Positions 1-5,632 of a DNA stretch of 32,484 bases are shown piece after piece (position 1 is the stretch's first letter; every line of letters begins with the position of its first letter). Both the position numbers and the translations under genes were made by a program. The stretch covers positions 1-32,484 of the forward strand of contig WFQE01000128.1 of NCBI GenBank assembly GCA_015487165.1. The letters run 5' to 3'. The notes beneath the pieces are model-generated. The model did not search any database, had not been told where the DNA came from, and was given only the letters and a program-made list of their open reading frames with translations. The stretch comes from Paracoccaceae bacterium (GTDB lineage: Bacteria > Pseudomonadota > Alphaproteobacteria > Rhodobacterales > Rhodobacteraceae).

Positions 1-4
1 CGCC

Positions 5-148
5 ATGGCCGTTACAGGTTTTGCAGCGCTCGTCGCGTGGGTGCTTGGCTGCGCGCCGCTGTATGTGCCGGTGGTGATTTACCTCACGCTTGCCGTGATC
101 GTGCTGAGCGCCATCGCGCATGAAATTCTGAGGGGAGACGAGGAATGA
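5..148 (+). CDS. Small membrane protein, C-terminal part of a gene cut by the window edge
   Basis: Forty-seven residues can be read from an ATG at base 5, but the frame is open to base 2 and this is probably the end of a longer gene. The sequence is strongly hydrophobic, with two likely membrane segments (about residues 4-20 and 21-41) and a short charged tail, ILRGDEE. If the window is circular, codons from 32414 to 32484 continue in frame through base 1 and give a 72-residue membrane protein starting MFKIAVKTL. Its stop overlaps the next start as ATGA, so it belongs to the same rightward operon. Function is unknown; a small early phage membrane protein is all that can be said. Confidence 0.6.
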   Translation: MAVTGFAALVAWVLGCAPLYVPVVIYLTLAVIVLSAIAHEILRGDEE

Positions 149-444
149 CAAAACAGATGACAGGAGCAGAGTCAATCGCCGCTGAACGTCAGCGCCAGAT
201 CGACGAGGAAGGCTGGACGGCGAAGCATGATGACACATTCTGGAGTGGACAGCTGGTCTATGCTGCGATTTCTTACGCGCGAGCCAGAAATAGAGATAGT
301 CGCCCGCCAGGAATGTGGCCTTGGACCAGCGAATGGTGGAAGCCGAAGGATTACCGCAGCAATCTGGTGCGTGCTGGTGCGCTGATCGCCGCTGAGATTG
401 ACCGGCTGGATCGCGCCACCGAAACTAATGGAGACGATGAATGA
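145..444 (+). CDS. Conserved phage protein of unknown function
   Basis: A 99-residue soluble protein. It has a pattern seen in many phage hypotheticals: ERQRQIDEEGWTAKHDD near residues 14-30, a central WPW...WWKPKD block near residues 58-70, and LVRAGALIAAEIDRLDR near the C-terminus. I recognise the family pattern from phages of Gram-negative bacteria but know no established function. The start overlaps the upstream stop and its own stop overlaps the next start as ATGA, so translation is probably coupled. It lies near the distal end of the early operon, where accessory genes are typical. Confidence 0.8.
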   Translation: MTKQMTGAESIAAERQRQIDEEGWTAKHDDTFWSGQLVYAAISYARARNRDSRPPGMWPWTSEWWKPKDYRSNLVRAGALIAAEIDRLDRATETNGDDE

Positions 445-782
445 ACATCGCATCACAGCTTCACCACATGCTCTACATCGCCAGCATGCACGACTACAGG
501 ATCACCAAGTTCGAAATGTCCAGAGATATGATTTGGCAACTGCGAGCCGAGGAACAAAATTCTCACAAACTGACCTGCGAATACTGCGGAATCAGTGGTG
601 TGGGAAATTTCAAGTTCTGCGGCGTTCCTGTGATCCAAAGCGATATTGACCACATCCGCGTCGAGACCGACGAACGCAACATTATGCGCCCCATTGACGG
701 AACCGCACCGCGCCCCAAGGAGAAAACCGGCCGTCGCCGACTGGGTAACAACACAAGGCAGACGTCAAATAAGTGGAGGTGA
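441..782 (+). CDS. Hypothetical early protein with cysteine pairs
   Basis: A 113-residue protein that I do not recognise. The N-terminal 45 residues look helical. A possible metal-binding segment follows, CEYCG near residues 46-50 and a further Cys in KFCGVP, but the spacing is incomplete for a classical zinc ribbon. The C-terminal 30 residues are basic and rich in Arg, Lys and Thr, perhaps disordered or nucleic-acid binding. It overlaps the upstream gene by 4 bases. Function unassigned. Confidence 0.65.
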   Translation: MNIASQLHHMLYIASMHDYRITKFEMSRDMIWQLRAEEQNSHKLTCEYCGISGVGNFKFCGVPVIQSDIDHIRVETDERNIMRPIDGTAPRPKEKTGRRRLGNNTRQTSNKWR

Positions 783-785
783 TCT

Positions 786-974
786 ATGGAAATGGACGAT
801 TATGAAACCGGCTTTGTTACAGGACTTGTCGCAGGATTCACTGCCGTGATCGTCACTGCTGTTTTGATTTGGCATGTCAGCGAGAGCGACTGCCAGAAAA
901 AATATGATGTCGCAGACTGCGAATGGGGAAGAAGCCCATTTGTGCCAGCAACACAGGAAGTAGAGAATGACTAA
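786..974 (+). CDS. Small single-pass membrane protein
   Basis: A 62-residue protein with a short acidic N-terminus, one clear transmembrane helix (about residues 9-31, GFVTGLVAGFTAVIVTAVLI) and a polar C-terminal half with two cysteines (SDCQKKYDVADCEWG). The start follows AAGTGGAGGTGATCT, which holds a strong ribosome-binding site. The two cysteines could pair if the tail is periplasmic. Its stop overlaps the next gene by 8 bases. I do not recognise the family; a role at the host membrane is inference only. Confidence 0.65.
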   Translation: MEMDDYETGFVTGLVAGFTAVIVTAVLIWHVSESDCQKKYDVADCEWGRSPFVPATQEVEND

Positions 975-1332
975 CACCAAGTTCAAGCCCGGCGACACCT
1001 GCTGGGCGCGTAGAGGCAACCCGACCGAGCCAGTGGTTATCTTGGAAGTCGAGATTAACGGCATGGTCCACTATGCTTACAAAGATGATGCAGACCGCTG
1101 GAACGTCAAGTTCGCCGCATCATCTGGCCGCCATTACTGCGACAAGGACGCAGGCGCCAAGAGCAGTCTATTCGACCTCGTTCCGCTGCAGAGCAAGCCG
1201 CGCGAGGTATGGGTGTGGGAAAATTCTGCTGGATATTTGCTTGGCAGGGCATTTTCGACAAAAGAAGGTGCGTTTTCTTGGTTCTCAAATAAACCAGGAA
1301 AGCCAGTCCTGTTTCGCGAAGTCGTCGAATAG
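967..1332 (+). CDS. Hypothetical early protein abutting tRNA-Thr
   Basis: A 121-residue soluble protein. The N-terminal segment (KFKPGDTCWARRGN...VVILEVEINGMVHYAYK) has the look of a small SH3-like beta barrel, with a second beta-rich region after residue 70 (EVWVWENSAGYLLGRAFSTK). There is no named family I can defend. It is the last protein gene of the rightward operon, and the G of its TAG stop is also the first base of the adjacent tRNA gene, so the mRNA must be processed if the tRNA is excised from the same transcript. Confidence 0.65.
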   Translation: MTNTKFKPGDTCWARRGNPTEPVVILEVEINGMVHYAYKDDADRWNVKFAASSGRHYCDKDAGAKSSLFDLVPLQSKPREVWVWENSAGYLLGRAFSTKEGAFSWFSNKPGKPVLFREVVE

Positions 1333-1407
1333 CCCCGCTGGCACAACTGGCAGCGCAGCGCCCTTGTAAGGCGAAGGTTCCTGGTTCGAATCCTGGGCGG
1401 GGCACCA
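1332..1407 (+). tRNA. tRNA-Thr (anticodon UGU)
   Basis: A cloverleaf folds by eye. The acceptor stem GCCCCGC pairs perfectly with GCGGGGC, the discriminator is A, and CCA is encoded. The anticodon loop CTTGTAA has U33 and anticodon TGT, reading ACA. The T arm carries TTCGAAT. There is one mismatch each in the D stem, at the base of the anticodon stem (G-A) and in the T stem (T-T), so it is a little degenerate but all landmarks are present. It reads the A-ending Thr codon, which tends to be under-served in GC-rich hosts. It shares its first base with the upstream stop codon. Confidence 0.85.
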
Positions 1408-1409
1408 AA

Positions 1410-1497
1410 GGGCAGGTGGCTGAGCGGTTTAAAGCACCGGTCTTGAAAACCGGCGGAGGTAAGCCTCCCGTGGGTTCGAATCCCACCCTGCCCGCCA
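1410..1497 (+). tRNA. tRNA-Ser (anticodon UGA)
   Basis: An 88-base class II tRNA. The acceptor GGGCAGG pairs with CCTGCCC, followed by discriminator G and an encoded CCA. The anticodon stem CCGGT/ACCGG encloses loop CTTGAAA, giving anticodon TGA (reads TCA). A long variable arm (CGGAGG...CCTCCCG) marks it as serine. The T arm has GGTTCGAATCC. It lies 2 bases after tRNA-Thr. The stop of the convergent spanin gene lies only 1 base beyond its end, so the tRNA fold may also act as a boundary between the converging units. Confidence 0.95.
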
Positions 1498-1498
1498 G

Positions 1499-1705
1499 CT
1501 ACGGAATAAGCTCAACCTGCTCCGGGCAGAGAAGCGCGAACACTGCATACGCCTCTTGAATCTCCGCCTTCGTCTGTTCCGTGTCTGCTTGTGAGCGGGT
1601 CGGCAGACTCGACCCCCATTGGAAGCACACTTCCTCGATCGTTGCTTGCCCGGCAACGCTTGCACAGCCTGTGAGAAGGGCGAGAGAGGCAAGTGCGATC
1701 TTCAT
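1499..1705 (-). CDS. Rz1-like outer-membrane spanin lipoprotein
   Basis: Sixty-eight residues from ATG at 1705; an in-frame GTG three codons upstream is too close to the AGGG ribosome-binding site. The N-terminus MKIALASLALLTGC is a lipoprotein signal with lipobox LTGC, so Cys14 would be lipidated. The mature part is short, with ADTEQTKAEIQEA typical of small spanin-like proteins of alphaproteobacterial phages. The start overlaps the stop of the Rz-like gene as ATGA, the usual arrangement of two-component spanins. The role, inferred from family and position, is fusing outer and inner membranes in the last step of lysis. It is the final gene of the late operon. Confidence 0.75.
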   Translation of the reverse strand: MKIALASLALLTGCASVAGQATIEEVCFQWGSSLPTRSQADTEQTKAEIQEAYAVFALLCPEQVELIP

Positions 1706-1938
1706 TCGCGCCACCCTGCATCGTCATACTTGCGAACGGTATCGTCCTTGCGCTTGCGAACGCGATCACGGATTTCCGAGGCCGTCTCGTAGTCGTCCAG
1801 CAGAGCCTTTCGCTTGGCATCGCTGCGGCCCTTGAGGTAAAGCCCGAGTGCCGAGGCGACGATACCCGCCCCGGCAACCACGTAGCCCCAGATGCCGGAA
1901 AGCAGGCTTGAGAGAAAGTCTTGCAGCCAGCCCATCAT
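1702..1938 (-). CDS. Rz-like inner-membrane spanin
   Basis: A 78-residue protein with one N-terminal membrane anchor (about residues 16-37, IWGYVVAGAGIVASALGLYL) and a highly charged helical tail (RSDAKRKALLDDYETASEIRDRVRKRKDD) expected to reach into the periplasm as a coiled coil. It ends DDAGWRE, close to a C-terminal pattern common in such proteins. Size, topology and the 4-base overlap with a downstream lipoprotein gene support an i-spanin. It pairs with the Rz1-like product in outer-membrane disruption. It is shorter than lambda Rz, as is usual in these compact cassettes. Confidence 0.75.
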   Translation of the reverse strand: MMGWLQDFLSSLLSGIWGYVVAGAGIVASALGLYLKGRSDAKRKALLDDYETASEIRDRVRKRKDDTVRKYDDAGWRE

Positions 1939-2195
1939 TCCACCGTTCCCCGAAGCCCATCCTGCAGGGCTGCCATTGTCATGCTCACAGCGCCAAGAAC
2001 AGAATATGAGACACAGCGTCCAGCTGTTTGATAAGCTGCCAGCCCGTCATGGTGTAGCATCTGGATACTGACCCCGACAATCTCTCCTGAGCGCGCCTTT
2101 TCAAGCGCTGCCTCAAGGGCCTTGATGGCAGCATCGTTAGGAGCCCTTTCATAGGTCAAGGACTCATCGAACAGAGGCTTCACGTTACCCATCAC
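1935..2195 (-). CDS. Hypothetical protein in the lysis cassette
   Basis: An 86-residue protein without a signal peptide or clear membrane helix. The centre reads APNDAAIKALEAALEKARSGEIVGVSIQML, a helix followed by strands, then a Gly/Ala-rich C-terminal part (SVLGAVSMTMAALQDGL). Both neighbours overlap it by 4 bases, so it is translated with holin and spanin candidates. I know similar small cytoplasmic proteins from prophage regions but cannot name a function. A regulatory role in lysis is possible but unsupported. Confidence 0.65.
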   Translation of the reverse strand: MMGNVKPLFDESLTYERAPNDAAIKALEAALEKARSGEIVGVSIQMLHHDGLAAYQTAGRCVSYSVLGAVSMTMAALQDGLRGTVE

Positions 2196-2386
2196 TCCCT
2201 CCGGTCGATGTTGATCTGCTTGCTCACGGCATCGAGGCCGAACGCCCCCATCCCGAACAGGATCACGGGCAGGGCAAGAACGCTGACCACCTCAATTGCA
2301 CTTTCGTTCCCTGCCGCACCCCAGCCCGCAAAGGCAAACAGGCCCACGAAGAGGCCGATTGCCGTTTCACGCTTCCAGGTTTTCAC
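2192..2386 (-). CDS. Two-helix membrane protein, holin candidate
   Basis: Sixty-four residues starting at GTG, whose overlap with the upstream stop is GTGA. Two membrane helices are visible (about residues 9-24 and 31-52), with a basic N-terminus KTWKRE and charged tail DRRE, which matches the topology of small class II holins. It sits directly between the endolysin side and the spanins. Holin function is inference from size, topology and position. At least three other small membrane proteins in this cassette are competing candidates. Confidence 0.7.
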   Translation of the reverse strand: MKTWKRETAIGLFVGLFAFAGWGAAGNESAIEVVSVLALPVILFGMGAFGLDAVSKQINIDRRE

Positions 2387-2556
2387 GGCAGCAGCCCCTG
2401 CACGAAGTCCCAGACCTGCGAGAGCGCGGCCGCAACCGCAGCGGCGCCCATCAGAACCGCCTTCTTGATCGGCGAGTCGTCGGGCTGGGCGCGGATGATC
2501 GCGAACCAGACGATTGCTGCGACGACGATAACTGCGATGATGTTTTCGATGCTCAT
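2383..2556 (-). CDS. Small membrane protein next to the endolysin, holin or antiholin candidate
   Basis: Fifty-seven residues starting MSIENIIAVIVVAAIVWFAI. One strong membrane helix (residues 5-21) is followed by a polar stretch RAQPDDSPIKKA and a second weakly hydrophobic Ala-rich helix ending QVWDFVQGLLP. The ATG overlaps the endolysin stop as ATGA and its stop overlaps the next GTG start as GTGA, so it is embedded in the translationally coupled cassette. It is a real gene on this evidence despite its size. Holin, antiholin or other lysis accessory cannot be separated by eye. Confidence 0.7.
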   Translation of the reverse strand: MSIENIIAVIVVAAIVWFAIIRAQPDDSPIKKAVLMGAAAVAAALSQVWDFVQGLLP

Positions 2557-3323
2557 TTCCGTTTTCCTTTCATGGATGTGATGATCTTCACGATCAAGTC
2601 GATGATTGCCTTGATGATCGCCTCAATTCCCTTCGGTGATGTGGTAACGGGTCGCGGAGCGGGCTCAGGAGCGGCGGAAGGCTCTTTTTCGGCCCGCTCC
2701 ACCAGAACAAGCGGTTCCGGCGTGTATGAGGCCCTCAGCGCCTTTTCGAACGACCGGGCATAGCCCGCAATCGTCTTGGCCCTGTCGGTGCCGTTCACGA
2801 TCTTCCGCGCACCCACGTAATCGCCCGGCAGATAGTCGGCCAGAGACTTTCCGGTAAACAGCCCGCCCGCCATGCCGCAGACAAGGATTTTCGCGGCAAT
2901 TCGAGGATCAAGTGCCATGTCAGGATCGGCGACCAGATCAACCCCTGCAATAGGGCTCAGCCGCTGGTAGTTGGCCTTGTGAGTGATCTGGACATACCCG
3001 CGCCCGAACCACGCCTTGCCGTCTGCATCGGGCCGCCAGTAAGGCGTTTTCACCCATTTCAGCTTCCCCTTCTTCCATGCGTTTTCAAGCCGCGCAATCG
3101 CCTGTTCATCAGATTTCGCAAACGCCTCGCGAACCGGCTGCATCGTCCGGCCTGTCTCATGGTATGCCGTGGCGAGGATGTAGGCGAGCTTCTCAACCTC
3201 CATATCCCCGGCCTCATCCAGAATACGCTCGATTCCCTCGACCTGCCCCTTGGTCAGGCTGGTCCCGAAAACGCCGCTCTCACGCTTGCGCAGGGCCGCG
3301 AACAGCTTGGCCCGGTCGATCAT
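2553..3323 (-). CDS. GH19 endolysin with C-terminal amphipathic helix
   Basis: A 256-residue muralytic enzyme cleaving peptidoglycan glycan strands. Residues 1-200 match the glycoside hydrolase 19 (chitinase-like) lysozyme family: AYHETG (residues 53-58) with the likely catalytic Glu56, then WFGRGYVQITHKANY (105-119), which lines the active site. There is no signal peptide, so release needs a holin. Residues 215-230 are a Pro/Ala-rich linker. Residues 231-256 (KGIEAIIKAIIDLIVKIITS, then MKGKRK) form an amphipathic, hydrophobic helix with a cationic end, an uncommon addition to this enzyme class. Stop and start overlap both neighbours. The enzyme call is firm; the role of the tail is not known. 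Confidence 0.92.
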   Translation of the reverse strand: MIDRAKLFAALRKRESGVFGTSLTKGQVEGIERILDEAGDMEVEKLAYILATAYHETGRTMQPVREAFAKSDEQAIARLENAWKKGKLKWVKTPYWRPDADGKAWFGRGYVQITHKANYQRLSPIAGVDLVADPDMALDPRIAAKILVCGMAGGLFTGKSLADYLPGDYVGARKIVNGTDRAKTIAGYARSFEKALRASYTPEPLVLVERAEKEPSAAPEPAPRPVTTSPKGIEAIIKAIIDLIVKIITSMKGKRK

Positions 3324-3499
3324 CGCTCATCCTCCACCTGCAATCGCAGCACCTCGACCTCCTGTTGAAGCGCCTTGATCTGCTGTTCCATCTGCACCGG
3401 GTCAGGTTCTTCCGGCTTGTTCACGCCGAGAAGTGAGCCGATCACTATCGAGCCCGCGGCCAGAGCGGCCAGAATGAGATCTGTCTTGCCCATGGTCAT
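3320..3499 (-). CDS. Small membrane-anchored coiled-coil protein
   Basis: Fifty-nine residues from an ATG at 3499 that overlaps the upstream stop as ATGA; the frame is open further upstream, but that part has the look of antisense. An N-terminal membrane helix (residues 8-25, ILAALAAGSIVIGSLLGV) is followed by an acidic Pro-rich hinge and a regular coiled coil, MEQQIKALQQEVEVLRLQVE. The architecture resembles an Rz-type spanin or a holin partner, yet a separate Rz/Rz1-like pair lies downstream. Function unassigned. Confidence 0.65.
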   Translation of the reverse strand: MTMGKTDLILAALAAGSIVIGSLLGVNKPEEPDPVQMEQQIKALQQEVEVLRLQVEDER

Positions 3500-3744
3500 C
3501 CTCCGAGAACCCTCAAAAGCCACGCCTTGATCTGTGGCCACCAGAAAGCCAGCGGCGCGAAGAAAAGCCCGATGCGGGCGAACCACCGGCCCACTGGACC
3601 GATTGCCAGTCCTATCGCCCGGAACGCGCCAAGAACGGAAGCCGTGCCGGCAAGCATGTAGGCGCCGTGCTCGCCAACCTTGTGCTGGGCCATTGCGTCT
3701 CCGAGCATCTTCAGCTTTTCCTCGGCCTTTTCTTCATCTTCCAT
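3496..3744 (-). CDS. Membrane protein, first gene of the lysis cassette
   Basis: Eighty-two residues: an acidic and lysine-rich N-terminal helix (residues 1-25), then two hydrophobic stretches (about 29-50 and 58-72, the latter rich in Phe and Trp: IGLFFAPLAFWW) and a short basic C-terminus. It could be a holin. It overlaps the next gene by 4 bases. The 58 bases upstream to the fibre-like gene hold no convincing terminator, so the cassette is probably read from the late transcript. Confidence 0.65.
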   Translation of the reverse strand: MEDEEKAEEKLKMLGDAMAQHKVGEHGAYMLAGTASVLGAFRAIGLAIGPVGRWFARIGLFFAPLAFWWPQIKAWLLRVLGG

Positions 3745-3802
3745 TCCACGGCCTTCCCGATAAGGCGCTCCGTTCAGGGCTCAGTCCACTGCATGTTGCC
3801 CA

Positions 3803-5035
3803 CTACAACAAACCTATACTTATTGCCAAAGCCAAACCAGCAACTACCGCCGCAACAATGCCGGAACCAGCTATGAAGACCTGCGATGATGTAACTGACC
3901 TTGTGCGCGCGTTCGTTGTATTCTGCGGCATGATCAGCGCCTGGTCGCCGGATGACGCGCGCGTTCTTGCTTCAGCGAGTGCCTTGAGGGTCATCCTTGC
4001 TGTCGCGGAAACCCTTGATGCAGCGTTTGAAAGTGTTTTGCCAACAACCTTGAGAACCGACGCAGATCTTGTCCGCGTGTTCGAAACCGTCTGCGCAAAG
4101 GTCGTCGAAAGGCTTGCCGTCGAGGCCCTTGTCGCCGTATTTGCAAGCGCCTTGAGGAAAACCACGACAGCCTGCGATGATGATGTGCGCGTCGTGGTAT
4201 CGCTGATCGACTTGCCAACTGTCTTGGCCGTCGAGTCAGCGCGCGTTGATCCGTATGAAAGGGTTTTCCCTGTATTCTTGAGCGTTGATGCAGATCTTGT
4301 CGCCCCGTCAGAAATTGCCTTTGAGGTTGTTTTCAGGGCAGATGAGGCGCGGGTCGCAGTGTTCGAGGTTGACTGCGTGTAGGTCGTTCCACCAGATGCG
4401 GCCGGCTTAATCTCAACGACAGTAACGACCGCAGCAACCGAATTTTGCCACGTAAATCCGAGAGATGCTGACCCAGCTGTCGGCACTGCCTTTGATGCGG
4501 TGCCATAGGTCAAAAAGGCTACATTATATACTTCTGTCAGCTCTCCGCTCTGCAACAGCGTTCCGTCACTGGTGACTGGCGTCCCGCCTTTATTCGCGGC
4601 AAGTGATCCGATTAGCAGGGCGCCATCATATGATGTTGTTACGGACGCGGATAGCGTCGTATTTGTCCCCGTTACGGCAGTTTCACCAACAATCGGTGAT
4701 GTCGAGTCCGCGCCTGAAATCTCGACGCATGTAATTACCACGCCATATTGTCCGGCGTTGAAATTAACAACCGTCTGCCCGGTTGTCGGGTTGAGCAGAT
4801 ACCACCGCTCAACCCAATGTGTACCATTGGCTGTAGCCGCAGCAACGCGCGTCATGGAGACGCCGTTATGCGTTACGCTGGATGCGCCTGCCTGTGTGTT
4901 TAAAAGCCCTGAAATTTCTACCAGCAGAAGGTTGCCGGTAGAAATCGTGAAGGAAGACCCAGTGGCGGACGAAATGCGCGTCAGCGCATCAAGGTAGGTG
5001 TAGACTACCGCAGAGCTATCAACCGCCAAGGCCAT
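3803..5035 (-). CDS. Fibre-like virion protein with Arg-spaced repeats and C-terminal membrane helix
   Basis: A 410-residue protein in three parts. Residues 1-212 are beta-rich (VTHNGVSMTRV, ERWYLLNPTTGQTVVNF, VVEIKPA), matching a jelly-roll-like domain common in phage structural and bacterial surface proteins. Residues 227-386 are a degenerate tandem array in which an Arg after Ala/Ser/Thr recurs at 229, 247, 265, 283, 303, 323, 341, 359 and 379, always 18 or 20 residues apart, in a Ser/Thr/Ala-rich background. Residues 387-410 are a hydrophobic helix (AGSGIVAAVVAGLALAISIG) at the extreme C-terminus, unusual for a tail protein. Position after the tail fibre and before lysis suggests a minor tail or host-contact protein; this is inference. 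Confidence 0.75.
   Translation of the reverse strand: MALAVDSSAVVYTYLDALTRISSATGSSFTISTGNLLLVEISGLLNTQAGASSVTHNGVSMTRVAAATANGTHWVERWYLLNPTTGQTVVNFNAGQYGVVITCVEISGADSTSPIVGETAVTGTNTTLSASVTTSYDGALLIGSLAANKGGTPVTSDGTLLQSGELTEVYNVAFLTYGTASKAVPTAGSASLGFTWQNSVAAVVTVVEIKPAASGGTTYTQSTSNTATRASSALKTTSKAISDGATRSASTLKNTGKTLSYGSTRADSTAKTVGKSISDTTTRTSSSQAVVVFLKALANTATRASTASLSTTFAQTVSNTRTRSASVLKVVGKTLSNAASRVSATARMTLKALAEARTRASSGDQALIMPQNTTNARTRSVTSSQVFIAGSGIVAAVVAGLALAISIGLL
3878..4357 (-). repeat. Coding tandem array, nine degenerate 18/20-residue units
   Basis: This stretch encodes the repeat part of the fibre-like protein. Units begin near ATRASSALK, ATRSASTLK, STRADSTAK, TTRTSSSQ, ATRASTASL, RTRSASVLK, ASRVSATAR, RTRASSGDQ and RTRSVTSSQ. 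The unit length is 54 or 60 bases. The DNA has diverged enough that this is a protein-level rather than a perfect nucleotide repeat, which points to old expansion with selection for the spacing. Confidence 0.8.
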
Positions 5036-5046
5036 TCACGTCACCG

Positions 5047-5397
5047 TCAGGTGGTCTGCAGGTCAATGGTGAACTCGATCTTGTCGCCGTTGTTCACGCC
5101 GATCCCCGCAAAGGTGTCGCGGATGACCATATTCCCTGCGGTCGAGGCATCGAAAACCCCTACCTCGGTAATTGTAGCCGCCGCGGTATAGCTGATCGTC
5201 GCCACATGCCGATTTGTGTTCGCGCTCGGCTGGCTCATTGTTGCGGTAGCCCGGCTTTCAACCTCTGACACCAGCGCCGTGTCGCCCTTGGCTGGGGTTG
5301 TGGTGCCCGTCCCACTTCCGATATACCAGTTTGTCGGAGCGGTGATTGTGCCGTCCCACAGGTCGGCCGTAACCTGCTCGCCTACGCTCGTGAACAT
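5047..5397 (-). CDS. Small phage tail/virion protein
   Basis: A 116-residue beta-rich protein. The segment NWYIGSGTGTTTPAKGDTAL, then SRATATMSQPS, TEVGVFDASTAGNMVIRDTF and a C-terminal NNGDKIEFTIDLQ follow a pattern found in many small phage tail-associated proteins. It lacks membrane segments or a signal. Its start overlaps the upstream stop (TGATG). Position between two fibre-type genes supports a structural role. The precise location in the virion is not deducible. Confidence 0.7.
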   Translation of the reverse strand: MFTSVGEQVTADLWDGTITAPTNWYIGSGTGTTTPAKGDTALVSEVESRATATMSQPSANTNRHVATISYTAAATITEVGVFDASTAGNMVIRDTFAGIGVNNGDKIEFTIDLQTT

Positions 5398-5612
5398 CAG
5401 TCAGTCTCCTTCACGTTGATTTCCTCGACATCGCCGTTCGCGCGAAGCACGCGAATTTTCGAAATGCGTGCGCCTATGGGACGCTTGGACCGATGCACGC
5501 CATCTCCACCGTCATCATGATAGAGCCTGCCACGAACCGCACCCTTGCGGCGCTGCGGGCCGAAAACCCTGCCCCATAGCCGCGTTGCCCTTACCCTATC
5601 AAGCATTTTCAT
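5397..5612 (-). CDS. Hypothetical basic protein between tail genes
   Basis: A 71-residue protein, strongly basic in the first two thirds (RVRATRLWGRVFGPQRRKGAVRGRLYHDD) and ending in a small beta segment, KIRVLRANGDVEEINVKETD. The start is supported by AAGGGGGTGAC just upstream. I do not recognise it. Basic, small and placed among tail genes, it could be a virion component or an assembly factor, but nothing in the sequence decides. Confidence 0.6.
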   Translation of the reverse strand: MKMLDRVRATRLWGRVFGPQRRKGAVRGRLYHDDGGDGVHRSKRPIGARISKIRVLRANGDVEEINVKETD

Positions 5613-5632
5613 GTGTCACCCCCTTTGATGCC

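Noticed and set aside
1332-1497. tRNA genes as a phage attachment site
   Set aside because: Phage integration sites are often in tRNAs, but these are complete phage-borne genes and no integrase is visible in the window.
3534-4382. Open frame of 282 codons on the plus strand
   Set aside because: Antisense to the repeat part of the fibre-like protein and the lysis gene; composition is a mirror of Ser/Thr repeats.
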